From assembly GCA_016783885.1 (NCBI GenBank), contig JADHVR010000045.1, positions 1 to 32,365 on the forward strand: 32,365 nt of DNA, read 5' to 3'. Shown here piece by piece: positions 25,001 to 32,365 of the stretch (position 1 is its first letter; each line of letters starts with the position of its first letter). Origin of the DNA: Bacteroidales bacterium (GTDB lineage: Bacteria; Bacteroidota; Bacteroidia; Bacteroidales; JAADJA01). Made by a program: the position numbers and the translations under genes. The notes below the pieces were generated by a model, which was not told where the DNA came from, made no database searches, and worked only from the letters and a program-made list of their open reading frames with translations.

Positions 25001-25045
25001 AAAAGTAAAAAGTATCTCCCTGAAAACTTTTACCTTTTTACTTTT
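25001..25045. repeat. 12-bp inverted repeat between nfnA and the nfnB fusion
   Basis: AAAAGTAAAAAG (25001-25012) is the reverse complement of CTTTTTACTTTT (25034-25045), leaving a 21-base loop. It begins 3 bp after the nfnA stop and could act as an RNA hairpin, but it is AT-rich and lies inside a presumed operon, so it is not called a terminator. Confidence 0.5.
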
Positions 25046-25092
25046 ATCTTTAAATTTGATATCAGTCAACAATTTAAAAATACCGAAACAAT

Positions 25093-26898
25093 ATGTTAGA
25101 ACAAGATGTCAGATATTTAAAATACAAAACATATTTAAGTTTTTATTGCCCGCATTGCAGTAACACTTTTAATGTTGAAAGAAAGCATGAAAAATCATTG
25201 ATCTTTAATGCAAGATATAAGAACAAAGACCTCGTATTAAAGCTTAGTCCTTTTCTTGATGTATTCGATATAAAAGCGTCAATACCTATAAAAATGGGTG
25301 ATGTATTAGATGATCTTCTTTGCCCTCAATGCAAAAAAAGCCTGATAGATCCTGATGTAAAATGCGGGGAATGTGGCTCAAATGTTGGGAAAGCAATTGT
25401 TTCGGCTTATGCAAAGTTAATACCTTTTTATTTTTGCCTGAAACACGGATGTGAATGGCACGGGATTACAAAAGAAGATGAGAAAAAAATAAAGCTGAAG
25501 ATTCCGCGCCAGGATATGCCCGAACAAGACCAGAGATTACGAATCGACAATTTCCAGGAAGTTCCGTATGGATATACTTCAGAGTTAGCCCTTCTTGAAG
25601 CAGGAAGGTGTTTGCAATGCAAGAAACCGAGATGTGTTGAAGGATGCCCTGTAAATGTCGATATCCCTTCATTTATTGCCCTGATTGCAGAAGAAAAATT
25701 CGATGCTGCTGTAAAAAAAATAAAAGAAACTAATGTTCTGCCATCTGTTTGCGGACGTGTCTGCCCCCAGGAAAGTCAGTGTGAAGCTAAATGTGTTCTC
25801 GGAATAAAAGATGAACCTGTGGCTATCGGAAGGCTGGAAAGATTTGTAGCTGATTATGAAAGAAAAATGGACCTTGTGAAAATTCCTGAGATCAGGAATA
25901 ATACAAACCAAAAAATTGCTGTAATAGGTTCCGGCCCGGGCGGTTTAACAATAGCTGCAGATATGCGAAAATTAGGTTACGAGGTAACAATTTTTGAAGC
26001 TTTGCATGAAACGGGCGGTGTTTTAACTTATGGTATTCCCGAATTTCGATTACCTAAATCCATAGTCCAGTTCGAAATAGATTACTTAAAGAAAATGGGA
26101 TGCCGGATTGAATTAAATCATGTAATAGGAAATATTTTAACAATCGACGAACTGCTCGATCATTTCGACTCTGTTTATATTGGTGTTGGTGCCGGACTAC
26201 CCTGGTTTATGGGAATTGAAGGAGAAAGTCTTGGCAACGTCTTTTCGGCTAACGAATTCCTGACCAGGATGAACCTTATGAAAGCATACAGATTCCCTGA
26301 ATATGATACACCAATGCCAAAAGGAAACAAAGTTGCTGTAATCGGCGGTGGTAATGTGGCAATGGATTGTGCAAGAACTGCACTGAGGACCGGGGCCGTA
26401 GAAGTTACAATAGTTTACAGAAGATCAAGAAATGAATTGCCTGCCCGTAGCGAAGAAGTGCATCATGCCGATGAAGAAGGAATAAAGTTCAGGCTGTTAA
26501 CGAGTCCGGTAAGATATATCGGTACGGATACAAGCCTGGTAAAAGGAATGGAGTGTATAAAAATGGAGTTAGGCGAACCTGACTCTTCGGGCAGAAGAAG
26601 ACCTGTCCCGATAGAAAATTCCAATTTTACTTTAGACTGCGACATGGTTATTGTCGCTATCGGTAACGGTCCTAATCCGATAATTTTCCAGTCAACACCT
26701 GATTTAAAGCTTAACAAACGGGGATATATTGAGGTAAATCCCAAAACTAACGAAACTCCTAAAGAATTTGTTTACGCAGGCGGAGATATTGTAACAGGCT
26801 CGGCAACAGTTATCGAAGCTATGGGCGCCGGACGGATAGCTGCTAATGCAATGCACAAAAAACTATCAACTCTAAGCAAGAAAAAAAACAGTTTATAA
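25093..26898 (+). CDS. nfnB: Zinc-ribbon / NfnB (GltD-family) fusion protein
   Basis: A 601-residue protein, about 130 longer than ordinary NfnB. Residues about 15-130 are one copy of the zinc-ribbon module found twice in the proteins at 9543 and 23249: Cys19/22, Cys77/80, Cys91/94, Cys115/120 and His123. After a charged linker, residues about 145-600 are a complete NfnB. It has FeS cysteines from Cys173 (CLQCKKPRCVEGC), VCGRVCPQESQCEAKC, the FAD loop VIGSGPGGL near 278, the NADPH loop VIGGGNVAMDCARTA near 418, and GGDIVTGSATVIEAMGAG. It should hold the bifurcating FAD and two [4Fe-4S] clusters and react with NADPH. The fusion ties the zinc-ribbon module physically to Nfn chemistry. It sits in a same-strand series with nfnA and the NuoE/F/G-like genes. 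Confidence 0.88.
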   Translation: MLEQDVRYLKYKTYLSFYCPHCSNTFNVERKHEKSLIFNARYKNKDLVLKLSPFLDVFDIKASIPIKMGDVLDDLLCPQCKKSLIDPDVKCGECGSNVGKAIVSAYAKLIPFYFCLKHGCEWHGITKEDEKKIKLKIPRQDMPEQDQRLRIDNFQEVPYGYTSELALLEAGRCLQCKKPRCVEGCPVNVDIPSFIALIAEEKFDAAVKKIKETNVLPSVCGRVCPQESQCEAKCVLGIKDEPVAIGRLERFVADYERKMDLVKIPEIRNNTNQKIAVIGSGPGGLTIAADMRKLGYEVTIFEALHETGGVLTYGIPEFRLPKSIVQFEIDYLKKMGCRIELNHVIGNILTIDELLDHFDSVYIGVGAGLPWFMGIEGESLGNVFSANEFLTRMNLMKAYRFPEYDTPMPKGNKVAVIGGGNVAMDCARTALRTGAVEVTIVYRRSRNELPARSEEVHHADEEGIKFRLLTSPVRYIGTDTSLVKGMECIKMELGEPDSSGRRRPVPIENSNFTLDCDMVIVAIGNGPNPIIFQSTPDLKLNKRGYIEVNPKTNETPKEFVYAGGDIVTGSATVIEAMGAGRIAANAMHKKLSTLSKKKNSL

Positions 26899-26931
26899 TT
26901 TTACTGTCCAACATAAATAAATAACAAGGCA

Positions 26932-27450
26932 ATGCGAATAGCAAGAATTAGTAGTAAAACCACGGCAGAAGTTAAGGATCCTGTCGATCTGTCGGCACTC
27001 GAATTAGTAATAGAAAAATATAAAAATAAAAAAGGCAACCTGATACCTTTGCTACAAGCGACACAAAATATTTTCGGATATATCCCCATGGAAGCTTTCG
27101 GGAAAATATCAAAAGAAACAGGGCTGAAGTTAAGCGATATGTACGGAGTTGCCACCTTTTATGCTCAGTTCAGGCTGAACCCCGCAGGAAAGTATATTAT
27201 CAAAGTCTGCCATGGTACGGCATGTCATGTTCAGAATGCTAATACAATTACCGATTCATTAGAGGAAGCGCTTAAAATAAAAGATGGAGAAACAACAGAG
27301 GATGGAATATTTACCCTTGAATCTGTTGCATGTCTGGGTTGTTGTTCCCTTGCTCCGGTTATGATGATTGGTGATGAAACTTATGGAAAACTTACCGGAA
27401 ACCAGGCTGTGAAGATTATTAAAAACATCAGGATTCGCGAAAACAATTAG
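26932..27450 (+). CDS. nuoE: NuoE/HydC-like [2Fe-2S] subunit, copy 2
   Basis: A 172-residue paralogue of the 22604-23056 protein, with about 20 extra N-terminal residues. It has MYGVATFYAQFRLNP, CHGTACHVQN and ACLGCCSLAPVMM, providing the four [2Fe-2S] cysteines. It is the small electron-transfer subunit of the second NuoE/F/G-type complex. It starts 33 bp after the nfnB fusion and ends 18 bp before the nuoF-like gene, so operon membership is clear. Confidence 0.9.
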   Translation: MRIARISSKTTAEVKDPVDLSALELVIEKYKNKKGNLIPLLQATQNIFGYIPMEAFGKISKETGLKLSDMYGVATFYAQFRLNPAGKYIIKVCHGTACHVQNANTITDSLEEALKIKDGETTEDGIFTLESVACLGCCSLAPVMMIGDETYGKLTGNQAVKIIKNIRIRENN

Positions 27451-27468
27451 AAAATCGAACTAAAAAAT

Positions 27469-29247
27469 ATGGAAGCAACTAAAGTAATCGTCGGACTTGG
27501 AAGTTGTGGTATAGCAGCGGGAGCTAAAAAAGTATATGATAAGATAGAAGCTGTAAAAGAAGCTGAGAACCTCGGGTTCGAACTAAAAAAGACCAGTTGT
27601 GTCGGAATGTGTTACAGGGAGCCGTTGGTGGAGATTATCGACAAATCAGGCTCTTACCTTTACGGTGATATTGATGAGGATAAAGCCGTTGAACTGATCG
27701 AAAAGCACATTAATCAACAAGAACCGATTAAAGAGTATGTTGTTCAATCCGATTTCTTTAAAACCGTTGACAACGAATTCACAGATTCACAAGTCAAAAT
27801 AGCTCTTCGTAACTGCGGATACATTGATCCCGAATCCATCGAAGAATATGAAAGCAGAAGCGGATACAGGGCTATCAAAATAATTGCAGGTTCCGGCATG
27901 TCGCGCCTTGATGTAATACAGGCTGTTCTGGGTTCAGGGTTGAGAGGCAGGGGAGGTGGCGGCTTTCCAACCGGATTAAAATGGAAGTTTGCCAATAATA
28001 ATATAGCCGACGAAAAGTTCATTATCTGCAATGCTGATGAGGGCGATCCCGGTGCTTTCATGGACCGTTCCGTACTGGAAGGCGATCCTCATGCTGTGGT
28101 TGAGGGAATGATAATCGGAGCTTATGCCATTGAAGCATCAGGAGGCATCATATATTGCCGTGCCGAATACCCCCTGGCTATTAAACGACTGAATATCGCT
28201 ATTGAACAGGCAAGAGCAAAAGGATATCTGGGTCAGAATATTTTAGGGATCCGGGGATTTAATTTTGATATATTTATAAAAGAAGGAGCCGGAGCATTCG
28301 TTTGTGGTGAAGAAACCGCCTTAATCGCATCGGTAGAAGGTCAAAGAGGAATGCCTCGCAAACGTCCTCCGTTCCCTGCTGCATCAGGACTATGGAAAAT
28401 GCCTACTAATATCAATAATGTTGAAACCCTTGCTAACATACCCTGGATCATTCTTCACGGTGCTAAGGAGTATTCCAAATACGGCACTGAAAAAAGTAAA
28501 GGAACAAAGGTATTTGCACTTGCCGGTAAAATAAAACGTTCAGGACTGGTTGAAGTTCCTATGGGAATGAGCATACGGGATGTGATATTTAAGTTAGGCG
28601 GCGGCATACAAGGAGATAAAAAATTCAAGGCTGTACAGATGGGAGGTCCTTCAGGCGGCTGTATTCCAGAACATCTGGCAGATACAATTATCGATTATGA
28701 TTCGGTAAATGCTACGGGCGCAATCATGGGATCAGGCGGCATGGTGGTTATGGACGAAACTACTTGTATGATAGATGTGGCAAAATTCTTCCTCGATTTC
28801 ACACAAAAGGAATCCTGTGGCAAATGTACTTTCTGCCGTATAGGAACCAAACGGATGTTAGAAATACTTATCAGGATAACCGAAGGCAAAGGAGAAGAAG
28901 GCGACATTGAAAAACTGGAAGACCTCGCATACCAGATAAAGGAAAGTTCACTGTGTGGTTTGGGTCAAACAGCACCGAACCCCGTGCTTACTACTATTAA
29001 ATATTTCAGGAATGAATATGAGGCTCATATCAGGGATAAAAAATGTCCTGCCAAAGTTTGTAAACCTCTGCTGACTTATGAAGTGGATCCTGAAAAATGT
29101 ACGGGATGTACCGTTTGTGCAAAAAACTGTCCGTCCAATGCCATTGACGGTAATAAAAAAGAAGTTCACTTCATCCGTCAGGACGACTGTATTAAGTGCG
29201 GTATGTGCTACTCCAGGTGTAAATTTGATGCTATCAAAGTTTCATAA
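27469..29247 (+). CDS. nuoF: NuoF/HydB-like NADH-binding flavoprotein with ferredoxin-like tail, copy 2
   Basis: A 592-residue protein. The N-terminal thioredoxin-like domain has GLGSCGIAAGA and SCVGMC, again three cysteines. The NuoF core has GLRGRGGGGFPT near 160, CNADEGDPGAFMDR, RAEYPLA, GAGAFVCGEETALI, SCGKCTFCRIG near 449 and SLCGLGQTAPNP. The C-terminal part has KCPAKVC and two [4Fe-4S] ferredoxin motifs near 541-585 (CTGCTVCAKNCP, CIKCGMCYSRC). As in copy 1, this order is that of HydB/BfuB-type bifurcating subunits. It binds NAD(H) and FMN. It is followed 13 bp later by the NuoG/GltD fusion. Confidence 0.9.
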   Translation: MEATKVIVGLGSCGIAAGAKKVYDKIEAVKEAENLGFELKKTSCVGMCYREPLVEIIDKSGSYLYGDIDEDKAVELIEKHINQQEPIKEYVVQSDFFKTVDNEFTDSQVKIALRNCGYIDPESIEEYESRSGYRAIKIIAGSGMSRLDVIQAVLGSGLRGRGGGGFPTGLKWKFANNNIADEKFIICNADEGDPGAFMDRSVLEGDPHAVVEGMIIGAYAIEASGGIIYCRAEYPLAIKRLNIAIEQARAKGYLGQNILGIRGFNFDIFIKEGAGAFVCGEETALIASVEGQRGMPRKRPPFPAASGLWKMPTNINNVETLANIPWIILHGAKEYSKYGTEKSKGTKVFALAGKIKRSGLVEVPMGMSIRDVIFKLGGGIQGDKKFKAVQMGGPSGGCIPEHLADTIIDYDSVNATGAIMGSGGMVVMDETTCMIDVAKFFLDFTQKESCGKCTFCRIGTKRMLEILIRITEGKGEEGDIEKLEDLAYQIKESSLCGLGQTAPNPVLTTIKYFRNEYEAHIRDKKCPAKVCKPLLTYEVDPEKCTGCTVCAKNCPSNAIDGNKKEVHFIRQDDCIKCGMCYSRCKFDAIKVS

Positions 29248-29260
29248 TCTATTATTAGAA

Positions 29261-32200
29261 ATGGGTGATAATTTAAATATAATTCTTAACGGAAAAACCG
29301 TTAAAGGGATACAAGGAGAATCTATTCTTGAACTGGCTCAGAGGCATGGAATAGAAATTCCGACATTATGCCACGATCCGCGAATCGTGCCTTATACATC
29401 CTGCTACGTTTGTGTTGTCGAAATAGAGGGTTTCAGGGGATTGCAACCATCATGCTCTACAATAATAGTTGAGGGTATGAAGATAGAAACCGATAACGAA
29501 CATATCAGGAAAGCACGCAAAACAGCCCTTGACCTCCTAATTAGCAACCACTACGCTGATTGCATGGGACCCTGTAAACAAACCTGCCCTGCGGGCGTTG
29601 ATGTACAGGGGTATATTTCGTATATCGAAAAAGGGATGTACCACGAAGCTGTGGCTCTGATAAAGGAAACAAATCCATTACCGGCAATTTGCGGACGTGT
29701 ATGTGTAAGACCCTGTGAAGTTGCCTGTCGCCGGAATCTTTTAGACGAAGGCTCTCCGGTAGGCATTGATTACCTGAAAAGATTTGCTGCTGATATTGAC
29801 CTTGAATCGCCGAACAAATGGAAACCCGTTATTAAAGAATCAACAGGTAAAAAAGTAGCTGTGATCGGCGCCGGACCCGGTGGTTTGTCCGCAGCTTTTT
29901 TCCTTCAGAAAGAAGGGCACCAGGCTGATATTTATGAGGCAAGTCCTAATGCCGGTGGCTGGCTTAGATACGGAATACCTGAATACAGACTTCCCAATGA
30001 CATCCTTCAGAAAGAAGTGGATAACATTACGGAAATGGGAGTTAATATTTTTTATAATAAAAAATTAGGAGAGGATAATAGTTTTAAAGAATATAAAGAC
30101 CGCTACGATGCTTTTATTCTTGCCATCGGTTCACAAAAAGGTACTCTCACCGGAACGGAAGGTGATGATGCTGAAAATGTTTTCCCGGGAACCGATTTTC
30201 TTAAAGAAATGGAAGTTACAGGAAAGCAATATGATTTCAAAGGAAAAAAAGTTGCTGTAATCGGCGGTGGAAACACTGCTATGGACTGCTGCCGTACTTC
30301 TGTTCGTTGCGGAGCCGATAAAGTTTACATAATTTACCGTAGAACTGAAAAAGAAATGCCTGCCAACCCCATCGAAATTCATGAGTCAAAGTTGGAAGGC
30401 GTTGAATACATGCTGCTGACCAATCCTTCCCGTGTCAACAAAGATGAAAAGGGCAGAGTAAAATCTGTTACATGTCTTAAAATGAAATTAGGCGAACCCG
30501 ACGCCTCGGGAAGAAGAAGACCAATACCGATTGAAGGCTCGGAATTTGAAATAAAAGTAGATTATATACTGGCAGCTATCGGGCAAAAAACCAGTGTGAA
30601 TTTCCTTAATGACATCAATGAACATACTGATAAAGGCGAATTAAAACTCAACCGCTGGGGAGATATTAATGCCGATTCAAAAACCTTACAAACCGGAATT
30701 GAAAATGTTTTTGCTGCCGGCGACGGTGTTACGGGTCCCGCAACACTGATAGAAGCAGTAGGGCAGGCAAAGGTTGCTTCAAGAAGCTGTCATCAATACC
30801 TGACAGGCTTACCGCCTGAACCTCCTAAAAAGGAATTCCTCAGCAAACGCGATAATTTCAAAACACAAGTTAAAGAGGATTATATTGGCAAATATGAAAA
30901 ACAGCTTCGTGAAGAAATGCCCACCCTTAACCCTAAGAAAAGATTAAACTTTAAGGAAGTTGAATTGGGATACAAGAGCGAAGAAGTTGCCAAACACGAA
31001 ACACAACGTTGCCTCGAATGTGGTTGTACCGAATATTTTACCTGCGACCTGAAAAAATATTGCTCGGAATACGAAGCAGACCAAGGCGTATATATCGGTG
31101 AATTTAAAGAACATGAAATTGATTTCAGGCATCCGTTCATCGAGATCGACAATAACAAATGTATTCTTTGTGCGCGTTGTGTCCGAATCTGTAACGAAGT
31201 AGCAGGAGCCAACGCATTGGGTTTGGTAAATCGTGGTTTTGAAACTTTTGTGGCTCCGAGTTTGGGTGATAGTTTGCAGGATGCAAATTGTGAATCATGC
31301 GGGTTGTGTATTTCAACCTGTCCGACAGGCGCTATTACAGAAAATTTCTTTTTCAAACCCGGACCTGTAAGGCTTGAAGATATTGATACCATCTGTAATT
31401 ACTGCTCAATAGGCTGTACAATCACTCTTCATCATAAGAATGGCTTTGTTATGAAAACCACAGGCAGGGAAGGGCTGGTGAATAAAGACGGAAATCTGTG
31501 CCGCTTCCCGAAATTCGGTTATAATTACCTGAATGACAAAACAAGAATAACGATGCCTTTGCTTAAGATAAGAGGAAGATTCAAAGAAATTACTTATAAA
31601 AAGGCATATAAGATAATCACTGAAAAAATCAAAGGCGTAAAACCTGACGATAACGCATTTTTTGCCGGAGCGCGCCTTTCAAATGAAGAAATGTACCTTG
31701 TACAGAAACTGGCGCGTGGCGGAGTAAAAACAAATAATATAACCAGCTTTCATTACCTGAACCGCGGTGACGGATACATTTTCGATTCTTTTGCCAATGT
31801 GCCATTTGAACAGATCAGTGGCGCCGGCAAAATATATCTTATCGGATCAGAGACTAACATGGATAATGCTGTTGCCGGCTTTATAATCAACAATGCCCGG
31901 TATAAGCAAAAAATTCCTGTTGAACTTATTACTATCCATCACGATAGCAAGATGAAACACAAGGTTGATAAAGTTATTGATATCAAATCGTATTATCATT
32001 TTATTAAAGCTGTAAACTACTATCTTGTGGCTAACGGATTTGAAAACAGGTTATTTATTAATGATAACTGTGAAGGGTTTGAAAAGTACAGGAAAGCGGT
32101 CTTAAAAGAAAACTTCGTTGAATTAGTTGAGAAATCAGGAGTGAAGTTCATGGATACGATCATAGAATTTGCCAAGGAATTCAACAGGGAAATGAATGCA

Positions 32201-32365
32201 ATAATTGTCTTTTCCGAGAAGGAGATTTGCTCACAGGCTGCGTATGAATTAAAAAACCTAACACTGATAACCGGTAAACTCGGCAAAACTTCATCAGGAC
32301 TTATATCGCTAAAAGAAAAAAATAATTCACAGGGTTTATTCGACATGGGTGTTTGCCCGAAGCTA
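29261..32365 (+). CDS. NuoG-like FeS/molybdopterin-family subunit fused to a GltD/NfnB-like FAD-NADPH module (3' end outside window)
   Basis: Open from the ATG at 29261 to the window end, giving 1035 codons with no stop. A complex-I-type [2Fe-2S] domain comes first (Cys37, 48, 51, 65). A GltD-type FeS domain follows (Cys101, 105, 109; Cys144, 148, 152, 156), then the FAD loop VIGAGPGG at 201-208 with GIPEYRLP, the NADPH loop GGGNTAMDC from 335 with YRRTEKEMPA, and the closing AAGDGVTGPATLIEAVGQ. Two [4Fe-4S] sites lie at 634-644 and 677-687. A molybdopterin-oxidoreductase domain begins with Cys712, 715, 719 and 747. Where formate dehydrogenases have Cys/Sec-His, about residue 820, it reads KTNNITSFHYLN, with no Cys. 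The GltD module replaces the region between the first FeS domain and the [4Fe-4S] pair. With NuoE/F-like partners this would link NADPH, NADH and probably ferredoxin in one complex, which is inference. The C-terminus is not seen. Confidence 0.85.
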   Translation, partial: MGDNLNIILNGKTVKGIQGESILELAQRHGIEIPTLCHDPRIVPYTSCYVCVVEIEGFRGLQPSCSTIIVEGMKIETDNEHIRKARKTALDLLISNHYADCMGPCKQTCPAGVDVQGYISYIEKGMYHEAVALIKETNPLPAICGRVCVRPCEVACRRNLLDEGSPVGIDYLKRFAADIDLESPNKWKPVIKESTGKKVAVIGAGPGGLSAAFFLQKEGHQADIYEASPNAGGWLRYGIPEYRLPNDILQKEVDNITEMGVNIFYNKKLGEDNSFKEYKDRYDAFILAIGSQKGTLTGTEGDDAENVFPGTDFLKEMEVTGKQYDFKGKKVAVIGGGNTAMDCCRTSVRCGADKVYIIYRRTEKEMPANPIEIHESKLEGVEYMLLTNPSRVNKDEKGRVKSVTCLKMKLGEPDASGRRRPIPIEGSEFEIKVDYILAAIGQKTSVNFLNDINEHTDKGELKLNRWGDINADSKTLQTGIENVFAAGDGVTGPATLIEAVGQAKVASRSCHQYLTGLPPEPPKKEFLSKRDNFKTQVKEDYIGKYEKQLREEMPTLNPKKRLNFKEVELGYKSEEVAKHETQRCLECGCTEYFTCDLKKYCSEYEADQGVYIGEFKEHEIDFRHPFIEIDNNKCILCARCVRICNEVAGANALGLVNRGFETFVAPSLGDSLQDANCESCGLCISTCPTGAITENFFFKPGPVRLEDIDTICNYCSIGCTITLHHKNGFVMKTTGREGLVNKDGNLCRFPKFGYNYLNDKTRITMPLLKIRGRFKEITYKKAYKIITEKIKGVKPDDNAFFAGARLSNEEMYLVQKLARGGVKTNNITSFHYLNRGDGYIFDSFANVPFEQISGAGKIYLIGSETNMDNAVAGFIINNARYKQKIPVELITIHHDSKMKHKVDKVIDIKSYYHFIKAVNYYLVANGFENRLFINDNCEGFEKYRKAVLKENFVELVEKSGVKFMDTIIEFAKEFNREMNAIIVFSEKEICSQAAYELKNLTLITGKLGKTSSGLISLKEKNNSQGLFDMGVCPKL

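Noticed and set aside
25001-25045. Intrinsic terminator after nfnA copy 2
   Set aside because: The stem is almost entirely A/T and lies between two genes expected to be co-transcribed; it is kept only as an inverted repeat.
30880-31392. 170-residue minus-strand ORF
   Set aside because: It is antisense to the FeS region of the NuoG/GltD fusion, whose cysteine motifs are unmistakable on the plus strand.

Overview
The window looks like the chromosome of an anaerobic, low-GC member of the Bacteroidota. The evidence is secreted proteins with PKD and type IX secretion (T9SS) C-terminal sorting domains, AT-rich spacers, a few matches to the Bacteroidota -7 promoter element TAnnTTTG, and a dense set of flavin/iron-sulfur NAD(P)H-ferredoxin enzymes typical of fermentative anaerobes. 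No rRNA, tRNA or CRISPR array was seen.

Layout. Positions 1-317 hold the 3' end of a transposase and a possible gene relic. Positions 318-9315 (all +) hold a metallophosphoesterase and then an NADP-type glutamate dehydrogenase (gdhA) sandwiched between two paralogous giant proteins. Each giant combines receiver-like domains with a PEP/pyruvate-binding ATP-grasp domain and a conserved C-terminal domain, and lacks the phosphohistidine and PEP-barrel domains of real PEP synthases. Positions 9543-10421 (+) encode a cysteine-rich protein made of two copies of a zinc-ribbon module. Positions 10472-23056 (all -) read, in transcription order, nuoE-like, nuoF-like, nuoG-like, a three-unit tandem array of secreted T9SS proteins, nfnA, nfnB. 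Positions 23249-32365 (all +) read zinc-ribbon protein, nfnA, a zinc-ribbon/nfnB fusion, nuoE-like, nuoF-like, and a NuoG-like protein with an inserted GltD/NfnB-like flavoprotein module that runs off the window.

How the genes fit together. Two divergent sets, each with a NuoE/F/G-type soluble complex and an NfnAB-type transhydrogenase, lie back to back around a 192-bp spacer. By family, these enzymes couple NADH, NADPH and ferredoxin pools, probably by electron bifurcation or confurcation. Both NuoG-like subunits keep their FeS clusters but lack the Cys/Sec expected of a formate dehydrogenase, so they are probably electron conduits. The same zinc-ribbon module occurs five times in three genes, each beside or fused to an Nfn gene. 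This association is the best candidate here for something undescribed. NADPH-linked gdhA and the PEP/pyruvate-binding receiver proteins may sit at the same carbon/nitrogen/redox junction, but that is inference.

The T9SS cassette (13061-18034) is a recent-looking tandem amplification with a period of about 1.76 kb. It has one copy broken by a nonsense codon and two identical-length stubs resembling C25-peptidase propeptides. It splits the minus-strand redox genes.
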